Shown here piece after piece: positions 43,993-52,211 of a stretch of 64,000 nucleotides of DNA (the stretch's first letter is position 1; each line of letters begins with the position of its first letter). The translations under genes and the position numbers were made by a program. Origin of the DNA: Bradyrhizobium cytisi (GTDB taxonomy: Bacteria; Pseudomonadota; Alphaproteobacteria; Rhizobiales; Xanthobacteraceae). The notes below the pieces were generated by a model. The model was not told the DNA's origin and searched no databases. It saw only the letters and a program-made list of their open reading frames with translations. The stretch lies in contig NZ_VSSR01000024.1 of NCBI RefSeq assembly GCF_008123515.1, positions 1 through 64,000 of the forward strand, written 5' to 3'.

Positions 43993-44810
43993 CAGTTTTC
44001 CTTTCCAAGCGCGCTCTCGTGCCAGCGCCGTAAAACGAGGTGGGAAACTAGCGCCAGCACCCCATAGATGACAATCCCGGCCAGCGACAACAAAAGCAGC
44101 GCTGCGAACATGCGGGGTATGTTCAATCGATAGCCGGATTCGGCGATTCTGTAGGCGAGACCTGAGCCGGCGCCCGCCGTTCCCGCCGCGATCTCGGCGA
44201 CGACCGCGCCGATCAGCGACAGGCCGCCGGCGATGCGCAGGCCGCCCAGAATATAGGGCAGCGCCGCAGGCAGCTTCAGGAAGCGCAGGGTTTGCGGCGG
44301 CGAGGCGCCATAGAGCTGGAACAGGCCGGCGAGGTTGCGGTCGACCGAATTCAGCCCGAGCGTGGTGTTCGACAGCACCGGGAAAAAGGCGACGATGAAG
44401 GCGCAGACGACGACCGCGGTTTGCTGCTCCAGATAGATCAGGAGCAGCGGCGCGATCGCGATCACCGGCGTCACCTGCAGCACGACGGCATAGGGGAACA
44501 GCGAATATTCCACCCATTTCGACTGGTTGAACAGCAGCGCCAGCGCGATGCCGCCGATGCTCGCGGCGACAAAACCTTCCAGCGTCGTCAGCAGCGTGGT
44601 GGCGAGCGATTGTGACAGCACCGCCCAGTCCTTGATCAGCGTCAGGAAGATGACCGACGGCGCCGGCAGCACATAGGGCGGAATCTCACGGATGCGGACC
44701 ACGAGCTCCCAGGCGGCAAGACCGGCCGCGAACACGATGATGGGCAGCACGAAACGCACCGCGCTTTGCGCGCCTGACGGCTTTGCGATGACGGGGGCTT
44801 GCGCGTTCAT
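43992..44810 (-). CDS. ABC transporter permease, NitT/TauT/HMP-precursor type
   Basis: 272 residues with six predicted membrane helices. Permease loop LAGLFQLYGASPPQTLRFLKLPAALPYILGGLRIA is the EAA motif. YVLPAPSVIF near the N-terminus is typical for SsuC/TauC/ThiX permeases. Start set at MNAQAPV, where the ATG overlaps the stop of the ATPase gene (ATGA). Confidence 0.94.
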   Translation of the reverse strand: MNAQAPVIAKPSGAQSAVRFVLPIIVFAAGLAAWELVVRIREIPPYVLPAPSVIFLTLIKDWAVLSQSLATTLLTTLEGFVAASIGGIALALLFNQSKWVEYSLFPYAVVLQVTPVIAIAPLLLIYLEQQTAVVVCAFIVAFFPVLSNTTLGLNSVDRNLAGLFQLYGASPPQTLRFLKLPAALPYILGGLRIAGGLSLIGAVVAEIAAGTAGAGSGLAYRIAESGYRLNIPRMFAALLLLSLAGIVIYGVLALVSHLVLRRWHESALGKEN

Positions 44811-45622
44811 AGCATCGACTGTCCCGAGTAGGACGGCGCCAGCGCGGCCGATACTTTCCGGCAATAATCCGAATAAGCCGCCGAGGTGCGAAACTCCTCA
44901 CCGCGCGGCTCGACGGTCTCGATGCGGATGTCGGCCTGGATGCGGCCGGGCCGCGCGGTCATGACGACGACGCGCTGCGACAGATAGACGGATTCGAACA
45001 CCGAATGGGTGACGAAGATGACGGTCTTGCCAAGGCTGCGCCACAGTGCGAGCAGATCGTTGTTGAGGCGGAAGCGCGTGATCTCATCGAGCGCCGCGAA
45101 CGGCTCATCCATTAAAAGGATATCAGGATCGGTGACGAGCGCGCGCGCCAGCGACACCCGCATCTTCATGCCGCCGGACAATTCGCGTGGAAAAGCGTTG
45201 GCGAAATCGGCGAGACCGACGCTCGCCAGCGCCGCGTCGGCCCGCGCCCGCCCTTCGGCTTTCGGGATGCCGCCAAGCTTCAAGGGCAGCCGCACGTTTT
45301 CGCGCACACTGGTCCAGGGCATCAGGGTCGGCTCCTGGAACACGAAGCCGATACCATGGCCGATCTGCGCCGGGCCTTCATGACGCGACATCCGCACCGT
45401 GCCTGATGATGCCGCGCTGAGCCCCGCAATCAGCCTTAGCGCCGTCGACTTGCCGCAGCCGGAGGGCCCGAGCAGCGAGATGAACTCGCCCTTGCGCACC
45501 GCGAGGTCGAAGGGACCGAGCGCCATGACGCCGTTGTCATAGGTCTTCGTCACGCCGCGCAGGCTGACGGCGAGCGCCGTCAGGCTGGCCTCGACCGTGG
45601 GCGTAGTTTTGGCGTCTGACAT
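44807..45622 (-). CDS. ABC transporter ATP-binding protein, NitT/TauT/HMP-precursor type
   Basis: 271 residues. Walker A GPSGCGKST, Q-loop FVFQEPTLMPW, signature ELSGGMKMR (the SSU/TauB-type GMKMR form), Walker B ILLMDEPFAALD and H-loop FVTHSV are intact. It powers the permease encoded by the next gene. ATG start taken; a TTG just upstream also fits the frame. Starts 11 bp after the binding-protein gene. Confidence 0.95.
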   Translation of the reverse strand: MSDAKTTPTVEASLTALAVSLRGVTKTYDNGVMALGPFDLAVRKGEFISLLGPSGCGKSTALRLIAGLSAASSGTVRMSRHEGPAQIGHGIGFVFQEPTLMPWTSVRENVRLPLKLGGIPKAEGRARADAALASVGLADFANAFPRELSGGMKMRVSLARALVTDPDILLMDEPFAALDEITRFRLNNDLLALWRSLGKTVIFVTHSVFESVYLSQRVVVMTARPGRIQADIRIETVEPRGEEFRTSAAYSDYCRKVSAALAPSYSGQSML

Positions 45623-45633
45623 CAACGCTTGCG

Positions 45634-46656
45634 TTACGGCTTGGCGGGGCGCAGCTCGACACCGACGCCCTTGTTGACGAAGCGCAACGTGTAGGACTTG
45701 CGGAAGTCGAGATCGCCCTTCACGACGCCGGCCTTCACCATCTTGTTGAAGAAGGAGGTGTAGCGATCGTCGCTCATCGCGCCGATGCCGTTCTTCAAGG
45801 ATTCGCCGGAATCGACGATGCCGTATTCCTTCATCTTGGCGACGGAATAGGCGAGCAGATCGTCGGTCATCTCCGGATTGAGCTTCTTGATCATGGCATT
45901 GCCGGCGGAATTGTCGCCGTAGATGTAATTGTACCAGCCGATCATGGAGGCATCGACGAAGCGCTGCACCAGGTCCGCCTTCTTCTCGACCAGGTCGCGG
46001 CGGGTCTCGATCAGGGTCGAATAGGTGTTGAATCCGGCATCGGCGAGCAGGATGACGTTGGGCTTGAAACCGGCGGCTTTCTCGACGGCGAAAGGCTCGG
46101 AGGTGACGTAGCCCTGCATCGCGCTCTTGGGGTTGGCGATGAAGGGCTGCGGATTGAAATTATAGGGCCGGACGTTCTTCTCGCTGAAGCCGTATTCGGA
46201 CTTCAGCCACTGGAAGTAGCTGCCCATGCCCTCCTTGGAGACGAACAGCGTCAGCGGCTTGAGGTCCTCGATCTTGGTGACCTTCGCATCCGGCTGCGTC
46301 AGCATCACCTGCGGGTCTTTCTGGAAGACCGCGGCGATGGTCACCACGGGGACGTTGTTAGCGACCGCGTCGAACGACATCAGCGTGTTCGCGGCCATGA
46401 AGAAATCGATCTTGCCGGCGATCAGCAGCATCCGGTTGTTCTCGTTGGGCCCGCCCGGAACGATGGTGACGTCGAGCCCATATTTCTTGTAGGTGCCGTC
46501 GGCGACCGCCTGGAAGAAGCCGCCGTGCTCGGCCTCGGCGACCCAGTTGGTGCCGAAGCTGACCTTGTCCAGGGTTTCCGCGCGCGCCAGCAGGATCGAC
46601 ACGACCGTGGCCAGCAAGCCTGCCGTTAACGCTCGCCGCAGATGAGGAGGGCTCAT
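45634..46656 (-). CDS. ABC transporter substrate-binding protein, NMT1/THI5-like
   Basis: 340 residues with a signal peptide (ending LARAETLD). KVSFGTNWVAEAEHGGFFQAVADGTYKKYGLDVTIVPGGPNENNRMLLIAGKIDFFMA is the NMT1-like fold, which binds thiamine-pyrimidine precursors, nitrate, taurine or pyrimidine-like compounds. Several aromatic residues in the presumed pocket (WLKSEYGF, GWYNYIYGDN) fit a planar ligand. First gene of a four- or five-gene operon; GGAG precedes the ATG. I found no TPP riboswitch upstream, which speaks against thiamine control. Confidence 0.93.
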   Translation of the reverse strand: MSPPHLRRALTAGLLATVVSILLARAETLDKVSFGTNWVAEAEHGGFFQAVADGTYKKYGLDVTIVPGGPNENNRMLLIAGKIDFFMAANTLMSFDAVANNVPVVTIAAVFQKDPQVMLTQPDAKVTKIEDLKPLTLFVSKEGMGSYFQWLKSEYGFSEKNVRPYNFNPQPFIANPKSAMQGYVTSEPFAVEKAAGFKPNVILLADAGFNTYSTLIETRRDLVEKKADLVQRFVDASMIGWYNYIYGDNSAGNAMIKKLNPEMTDDLLAYSVAKMKEYGIVDSGESLKNGIGAMSDDRYTSFFNKMVKAGVVKGDLDFRKSYTLRFVNKGVGVELRPAKP

Positions 46657-46692
46657 GATGGGACTCCGTCGATCGTTTCTGGCCCAATCGCT

Positions 46693-46708
46693 TCTGGCTC
46701 ATGCCAGA
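46693..46708. promoter_or_regulatory. Operator-like palindrome between ABC operon and creatininase-family gene
   Basis: TCTGGC-TCAT-GCCAGA, perfect 6-bp arms in the 155-bp divergent promoter region. It is of the size and symmetry of a GntR-type operator, and could control both directions. No regulator gene is adjacent. Confidence 0.5.
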
Positions 46709-46811
46709 CCAACGCGATAAAACCGCAAGACATTCGGGGACGCGAACCGGCCAGGCCCGCGTCCCCTCCATAACACCAAACTACGTGACAAATTCGGGCA
46801 AAGAAACCTTG

Positions 46812-47618
46812 ATGACGCCTTCGCGCGACTGGACCGAGATCCGCTGGGCCGATGCGAACCCTGCGGACGTATCGCGCTGGATCGCGGTGCTGCCGCTGGC
46901 CGCGACCGAGCAGCACGGCCCGCATCTGCCGCTCGAGACCGACGTGCTGATTGCGGAGGCCTATCTTGCGCGGGTGCAGGAAGTGCTGCCCGCGACCATT
47001 CCGGCGACCTTCCTGCCTGTTGAGCCCATCGGCATCTCCACCGAGCATATCGACTATCCGGGCACGCAGACGCTGCCGACCGAGGTGGCGCTGAAGCGCT
47101 GGACCGCAATCGGCGAGGATATCGCGCGACGCGGCGTGAAGAAGCTCGTCATCATCACCAGCCATGGCGGCAACAGCGCGGCGATGATGCTGGTGGCGCA
47201 GGATCTTCGCGCGCATCAGAAGCTGCTCGTGGTGACGACATCATGGTCGCGCCTGTCGGCTGCAGAAAAACTGTTCCCGGCCGATGAAGTGCGTCACGGC
47301 ATCCATGGCGGCGCGGTCGAGACCTCGATCATGCTGGCGCGCTATCCCGATCAGGTGCGCGTGGATGCGATCGCGGATTTTCCTGCGAGCAGCATCGCGA
47401 TCGAGAAACAATATCGCTGGCTTTCGACGCAGCGGCCCGCGCCCTTTGCCTGGCAGGCCCAGGATCTCAACGCCAGCGGCGCCGTCGGCAATGCGACACT
47501 GGCCGTCCTCGAGAAGGGCGAGCAGGTCATCGACCAAGGCGCGCGCGCCTTTTGCGAGCTGCTGGCCGAGGTCGATAACTTCGACGTGAACAAGCTCGCC
47601 AAAGGCCCCCTTGGTTAG
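46812..47618 (+). CDS. Creatininase-family metallo-amidohydrolase
   Basis: 268 residues. Metal ligands appear in ATEQHGPHLPLETD (Glu, His, Asp), SHGGN and GAVETS, the creatininase-family pattern. Relatives hydrolyse creatinine, formamidopyrimidines or related cyclic or formyl amides (for example ArfB, MftE). Paired here, back to back, with an NMT1-type importer whose family includes pyrimidine carriers, it may open or deformylate an imported heterocycle. The ATG at MTPSRDWTEI was chosen; an in-frame GTG lies 8 codons upstream. Confidence 0.92.
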   Translation: MTPSRDWTEIRWADANPADVSRWIAVLPLAATEQHGPHLPLETDVLIAEAYLARVQEVLPATIPATFLPVEPIGISTEHIDYPGTQTLPTEVALKRWTAIGEDIARRGVKKLVIITSHGGNSAAMMLVAQDLRAHQKLLVVTTSWSRLSAAEKLFPADEVRHGIHGGAVETSIMLARYPDQVRVDAIADFPASSIAIEKQYRWLSTQRPAPFAWQAQDLNASGAVGNATLAVLEKGEQVIDQGARAFCELLAEVDNFDVNKLAKGPLG

Positions 47619-47757
47619 CTCGCATCTATCTGAAATCCTTCGGGAAAGAGCTGCATTCCCAGACCACCTAGGGCGCCTTCGAACCGGTTTCGGCAAGCCT
47701 CCGTCCAATTGAGCACGCGGACCACAACGGACCGCCTCAACCCGGATGGAGTTTCAC

Positions 47758-48021
47758 ATGTCGATCAAAACCAAGATTGCCACCGTCGCTCTCGCCGCCC
47801 TCACCGTCACCGCTGGCGTCGCATCCACCACGTCGACCGCTCAGGCCAAGCCGCTCGGCTGGGGCTGGGGTGTCGGCGCCGGCATCGCCACCGCCGCCAT
47901 CGTCGGCACCGCGGTCGCCGCCAGCAGCCAGCCCTATTACTACGGCTATCACCGCTGCGGCTGGGTCGCCCAGTACAACGCTTACGGCCAGTTCGTCGGC
48001 AACGTTCGTACTTGCTACTGA
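47758..48021 (+). CDS. Small exported Gly/Ala/Tyr-rich protein (87 aa)
   Basis: Signal peptide (about 1-30, ending TSTAQAKP), a glycine/tryptophan segment (LGWGWGVGAGIATAAIVGTAVAA, which could be a second hydrophobic helix), and a tail with two cysteines (HRCGWVAQYNAYGQFVGNVRTCY). GGAG sits 7 bases before the ATG. Similar small exported proteins are plentiful in Bradyrhizobium with no known role. It is followed by a strong terminator, so it is probably expressed alone and well. Confidence 0.8.
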   Translation: MSIKTKIATVALAALTVTAGVASTTSTAQAKPLGWGWGVGAGIATAAIVGTAVAASSQPYYYGYHRCGWVAQYNAYGQFVGNVRTCY

Positions 48022-48096
48022 TTTGAGGTTCTGAGGCCGATCTTACGTGGATCCCGCGTCCGACACGGGCGCCTCATCCACCCCGTGTCGTGCCCC

Positions 48097-48139
48097 GACC
48101 CCGCCCGGCTGTCCCCCCGGGCGGGGTCATTCGTTTTTT
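48097..48139 (+). terminator. Strong intrinsic terminator
   Basis: GACCCCGCCCGG and CCGGGCGGGGTC are exact 12-bp complements around an 8-base loop, with TTTTTT five bases further on. It ends the transcript of the small exported protein gene and insulates the porin gene. Confidence 0.9.
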
Positions 48140-48214
48140 GAGACCGGGAATTCGTTGCAGTCCGGTCACATAGCGGTGCGAACCATCTCCTGCGACATTC
48201 TGAACTAGTTGCTA

Positions 48215-48231
48215 TTGCGAATTATTAGCAA
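48215..48231. promoter_or_regulatory. Fur/Mur-like box upstream of the porin gene
   Basis: TTGCGAAT-T-ATTAGCAA, 7 of 8 symmetric positions, matches the alphaproteobacterial Fur-type pattern TTGC..AT.AT..GCAA. It lies 41 bp before the earliest porin start. In Bradyrhizobium the Fur homologue responds to manganese or iron, so metal-dependent expression of the porin is a reasonable inference. Confidence 0.6.
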
Positions 48232-48272
48232 TAAGGTTTGTAGCGAGCGCAGGGGCTTGGCAAGACCTTGGG

Positions 48273-50408
48273 GTGAAACGCATCGAAACGAGCTCGTCTC
48301 GTCCGATCGCGCGAACAGCCAAGACCCTAATGACAGGAGCATCGCGAATCGGCAGGGATGTCGGGCGCGGTTGGGGCACGGTCGCGTCTGGGGGCGTAGT
48401 TTTGACTTTGAGAAGTCACCGACATCAATTGCTGCGGACGGCAGCGGTGATCGCCGCCGGCGGGTTCGTCGTGCCGGGCGCCAGCTTTGCCGCCGACCTG
48501 CCGCTGAAGGCGCGCGCCGCGAAAACGGTCTACGAGTGGACCGGCTTCTACGTCGGCGGCCATTTCGGCTACGGCGACGCGAGCTTCGGACCCGGCACCA
48601 ATCCCATGCCTGAGCAGGGCGTCGTCCTGCCGCACAGCGCGACCGGGCTCACCGGCGGTTATCAGCTCGGCTACAGCCGGCAGCTTTCCAACCGCGTCGT
48701 GCTCGGCATCGAGGCGGATTCGACCTTCACGAGTCCGTCTGACGGTCCGGCACTCGCACGTTCGCCGGCGCCATTCCACACCACGATTGATTACGTCGGC
48801 ACCGTGCGCGGCCGCATCGGCTATGCGTTCGACAGATTCATGCCCTATCTCACCGGCGGCTTGGCCTGGGGCCATACCCACATCAACGTCAATGACGGCG
48901 ATGGCGTCACCGGATTATTTCCGGTCGGCCACTACCAGGCCGGATGGACTGCGGGCCTCGGTCTCGAATACGCCGTCAGCGGCAACTGGACGGCGAAGGC
49001 CGAATACGACTATGTCGACCTCTCCCGCAAGACTTACGATCTCAGCGGCTTTGGCCTCGGCGGCGTCAACGTCGATCCACGCATTCATCTGTTCAAGCTC
49101 GGCCTGAACTACCAGTTCGGCGACACGCCGTGGATGCCGGTGGCCGGCGGCAAGGCCAAGCTGCCTGAATCCGACGACTGGAACGTCCACGCCCAGACCA
49201 CCGTGCTGCCGCAAGGCTATGGGCCGATCCATTCACCCTATGCGAGCCCGCAGAGCCTTCCCGGTCGCGGCCAGTTCCAGGCGACCTGGACGACGACGGC
49301 GTTTCTGGGAGCGCGGCTCTGGGACGGCGGCGAGTTCTATTTCAACCCCGAGCTGGCGCAGGGTTTTGGCCTCAACGGCACGCTCGGGCTTGCCGGCTTC
49401 TCCAACGGCGAAGCGCAGAAGGCCGGCGCGGCCTTCCCGAAAATCCGGGCGCAGCGCTACTATCTCAAGCAGATATTCGGACTCGGCGGCGAGCAGGAGA
49501 CGATCGACGACGGTCCGAACCAGCTCGCGGGAAAACGCGACATTGATCGCGTCACGCTGATCGTCGGTCGGTTCGCAGTCGGCGACTTCTTCGACGGCAA
49601 TTCATACGCAAAAGACCCGCGTGCCGACTTCATGAACTGGGCGATGTGGGCGTCGGCCGCCTATGACTTCCCCGCCGACCTGCCCGGCTATACCCGCGGC
49701 GCCGTAGTCGAGCTCAACCGCAAGGACTGGGCGATCCGTGCCGGCCTATTCCAGGTGCCGGCCGCGCCCAACAGCGATGTGCTGACCTTCAAGACCGGCG
49801 GTTCGGTGGTCGAGTTCGAGGAGCGTCATTCGATCTTCGAGCAGCCCGGCAAATTGCGCGTCGGCGTCTTCGCCAATAGCGGCAACACCGCGAACTATCA
49901 GCAGGTGGTGGACCTGGCCGCTGCCAATCCGGCGCTCGACATCAATGACATCGCCGCCGTGACCCAGCGCAATCGTCTCAAATACGGCCTCTACGTCAAT
50001 CTCGAGCAGCAGATCGTCAAGGACGTCGGGTTGTTCGCGCGGGCAAGCTGGAACGACGGCCAGAACCAGATCCTGAACTTCACTGATGTCGACCGCAGCG
50101 TTTCTGGCGGCCTGTCGATCAAGGGCAGTCGCTGGGGGCGTCCGGACGATACGGTCGGCATCGGCGGCGCCATCAACGGCCTGTCGGCCGCGCATCGCGA
50201 CTTCCTCGCCGCCGGCGGCACCGGTCTCCTGATCGGCGACGGCCAGCTCAACTATCGCACCGAACGCATCCTCGAGGCCTACTACGCCTATTCGGTGATC
50301 AAGGGCGTGACGCTGACCGCCGACTATCAGCTCATCGTCAACCCTGCCTACAACGCTGACCGCGGCCCGGTTTCGATCTTCTCGGGCCGCCTGCACGCCG
50401 AATTCTGA
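48273..50408 (+). CDS. Outer-membrane protein: Omp25/RopB-like barrel fused to an OprB carbohydrate-porin domain
   Basis: 711 residues from the earliest GTG. Other starts are an ATG at 48330 and a TTG at 48402 (with GGGGG upstream), which would begin right at the signal peptide (RTAAVIAAGGFVVPGASFAAD, about 55-75). Residues about 85-285 are an eight-stranded porin of the Omp25/RopB kind (WTGFYVGGHFGYG, LTGGYQLGYSRQ, YDYVDLSRKTYDL, FKLGLNYQF). About 330-711 is an OprB-type domain (FQATWTTTAFLGARLWDGGEFYFNPELAQGFGL, FNDNAY-like FFDGNSYAKDPRADFMNWAMW, ending GRLHAEF). OprB porins pass sugars; two barrels in one chain is unusual. Confidence 0.88.
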   Translation: MKRIETSSSRPIARTAKTLMTGASRIGRDVGRGWGTVASGGVVLTLRSHRHQLLRTAAVIAAGGFVVPGASFAADLPLKARAAKTVYEWTGFYVGGHFGYGDASFGPGTNPMPEQGVVLPHSATGLTGGYQLGYSRQLSNRVVLGIEADSTFTSPSDGPALARSPAPFHTTIDYVGTVRGRIGYAFDRFMPYLTGGLAWGHTHINVNDGDGVTGLFPVGHYQAGWTAGLGLEYAVSGNWTAKAEYDYVDLSRKTYDLSGFGLGGVNVDPRIHLFKLGLNYQFGDTPWMPVAGGKAKLPESDDWNVHAQTTVLPQGYGPIHSPYASPQSLPGRGQFQATWTTTAFLGARLWDGGEFYFNPELAQGFGLNGTLGLAGFSNGEAQKAGAAFPKIRAQRYYLKQIFGLGGEQETIDDGPNQLAGKRDIDRVTLIVGRFAVGDFFDGNSYAKDPRADFMNWAMWASAAYDFPADLPGYTRGAVVELNRKDWAIRAGLFQVPAAPNSDVLTFKTGGSVVEFEERHSIFEQPGKLRVGVFANSGNTANYQQVVDLAAANPALDINDIAAVTQRNRLKYGLYVNLEQQIVKDVGLFARASWNDGQNQILNFTDVDRSVSGGLSIKGSRWGRPDDTVGIGGAINGLSAAHRDFLAAGGTGLLIGDGQLNYRTERILEAYYAYSVIKGVTLTADYQLIVNPAYNADRGPVSIFSGRLHAEF

Positions 50409-50540
50409 GCCTCCGGGGAACACATGTCCGGACGGCGGTGCGACAATTTGGTCGGAACCGGGCAAGGTGCGCATCGCGTTCATATATAACGGGCTTGGTC
50501 CGGCGTCCGCCGGGCTGATTTTCCCCTTCGCTCGCGCGCA

Positions 50541-51839
50541 ATGTTGTCTGTCGAACTCATCATCGTCGTCGTCCTGATCGTCATCAACGGCCTGCTGTCC
50601 ATGTCGGAGCTCGCCGTGGTCTCATCGCGCCCGGCGCGGCTGTCGATGCTGGCCGCCAAGGGCGTGCGCGGCGCCGAGCGCGCGCTGACACTGGCCGCCG
50701 ATCCCGGAAAGTTTCTCTCGACGGTGCAGATCGGCATCACGCTGGTCGGCGTGCTCTCGGGCGCGTTCTCCGGCGCGACGCTCGGGCAACGGCTGACGCA
50801 ATGGCTGGTCGAGCTCGGCCTGTCCTCGGGCATTGCCGACATCGTCGGCGTCGGCATGGTCGTCACCATCATCACCTATGCGACCCTGATCATCGGCGAG
50901 CTGGTGCCGAAGCAGGTGGCGCTGCGCAACCCTGAAAGCATCGCGGTGAAGGTCGCGCCCGCAATGCACGTTCTGGCGCGGGTCTCGCTGCCGCTCGTAT
51001 TTCTGCTCGATCTCTCCGGCAAGCTGATCCTCACGCTGCTCGGCCGCGGCGGCAAAGCCGAGGAGAAGGTGTCGGAGGACGAGATTCATCATCTTGTCAA
51101 CGAGGCCGAAAGCGCGGGGGTTCTGGAGTCGGGCGAAAAGGAGATGATCGCCGGCGTGATGCGGCTCGGCGACCGGCCGGTCGGCGCGATCATGACGCCG
51201 CGCACGGAGGTCGACGAAATCGACCTGAGCGATGACCAAGCCACGATCCAGACTCTGATCGCGAAGAGCCCGCACTCGCGCTTTCCGGTCTCCGACGGCG
51301 ATCGCGACAAGCCGATCGGCGTGCTCCAGGCGAAGGACCTGCTGGTCGCGTATATGAACGAACGCACGCCGGATCTGCGGGCGCTTATCCGCGAAGCGCC
51401 AAGCATTCCCGCATCAGCCGATGCCCGCGACGTGCTGGCAATCCTGAGAGCTGCGCCGGTTCATGTCGGTTTCGTTTATGACGAGTACGGCGCGTTCGAG
51501 GGCGTGGTGACGGCAGCCGATATTCTGGAGTCGATCGTCGGCGCCTTCCATTCCGAGGAAGGGCCTCCGGAGCCGGCTTACGTCAGGCGCGCGGACTCGT
51601 CGCTCCTCGTCGCAGGCTGGATGCCGGTCGACGAGTTCGGCGAGCTGCTGGGCATCGAGCTGCCGCCGCATCACCGCTACAACACGGTGGCCGGCCTCGT
51701 GCTGCAGCAATTCAACGTGCTGCCCAATGTCGGCGACGCCTTCGACTTTGCCGGCTGGCACATCGAGGTGGTCGATCTCGACGGCAGGCGGATCGACAAG
51801 ATTTTGGCGAGCCGGCTAAGTGAGGTCGAGACGGGGTGA
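50541..51839 (+). CDS. CNNM/CorC-HlyC family membrane protein (DUF21-CBS-CorC)
   Basis: 432 residues. A DUF21 membrane domain (about 1-185; LIVINGLLSMSELAVVSSRPARLSMLAAKG, LSTVQIGITLVGVLSGAFSGATLG), a CBS pair (about 210-335; IMTPRTEVDEIDL, SRFPVSDGDRDKPIGVLQAKDLL, HVGFVYDEYGAFEGVVTAADILE) and a CorC_HlyC domain (about 350-430). These proteins are linked to Mg2+ or Co2+ efflux and resistance at the inner membrane; the haemolysin name is historical. Confidence 0.94.
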   Translation: MLSVELIIVVVLIVINGLLSMSELAVVSSRPARLSMLAAKGVRGAERALTLAADPGKFLSTVQIGITLVGVLSGAFSGATLGQRLTQWLVELGLSSGIADIVGVGMVVTIITYATLIIGELVPKQVALRNPESIAVKVAPAMHVLARVSLPLVFLLDLSGKLILTLLGRGGKAEEKVSEDEIHHLVNEAESAGVLESGEKEMIAGVMRLGDRPVGAIMTPRTEVDEIDLSDDQATIQTLIAKSPHSRFPVSDGDRDKPIGVLQAKDLLVAYMNERTPDLRALIREAPSIPASADARDVLAILRAAPVHVGFVYDEYGAFEGVVTAADILESIVGAFHSEEGPPEPAYVRRADSSLLVAGWMPVDEFGELLGIELPPHHRYNTVAGLVLQQFNVLPNVGDAFDFAGWHIEVVDLDGRRIDKILASRLSEVETG

Positions 51840-51860
51840 GCGAGCGCTCGTGCGACACCC

Positions 51861-52103
51861 TCACCCGAACCTTACCCCGATCCGCTTTTCCTTGCGCCAC
51901 ACCACCGTGCAGGCGAGATGCGCGCCATCGGCCTTGATCGATAGGGTGAAATGCTCGGGAATGCCGACCGGGCTGGTGACGTCGAGGGCTGCGCCGGTGG
52001 CGGAGAAATTGCGGACGGTGCAGTCGATCGCGCCGCCGCCGAACTCGATGGTTCCGGCTTTCAACACACGATGCCTGGCCTTGTTGCGTCGTTCTTCGTC
52101 CAT
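51861..52103 (-). CDS. PilZ-domain protein (80 aa)
   Basis: A single PilZ domain: RRNKARHRVLKAG supplies the RxxxR part (form slightly off), NFSATGAALDV the (D/N)xSxxG part, then VVWRKEKRIGVRF at the end. PilZ proteins bind cyclic di-GMP and act as receptors; some variant forms do not bind it. Small stand-alone PilZ proteins are frequent in Bradyrhizobium. ATG at MDEERRNKARH. It converges on the CNNM gene with 21 bp between. Confidence 0.9.
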   Translation of the reverse strand: MDEERRNKARHRVLKAGTIEFGGGAIDCTVRNFSATGAALDVTSPVGIPEHFTLSIKADGAHLACTVVWRKEKRIGVRFG

Positions 52104-52211
52104 TGGGCCAATTTACACCCGAAGCTGACACAGAGGTTAAAATGCAACCGGCGTGCGATGAATTTACGCCCCGCAGCAGGGTGCAGCGGTATCATGTGGT
52201 GGAGCGGAACC

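Noticed and set aside
46657..46811. TPP riboswitch before the NMT1 importer operon
   Set aside because: No CTGAGA or ACC-TGAT core motifs on either strand of the 155-bp region.
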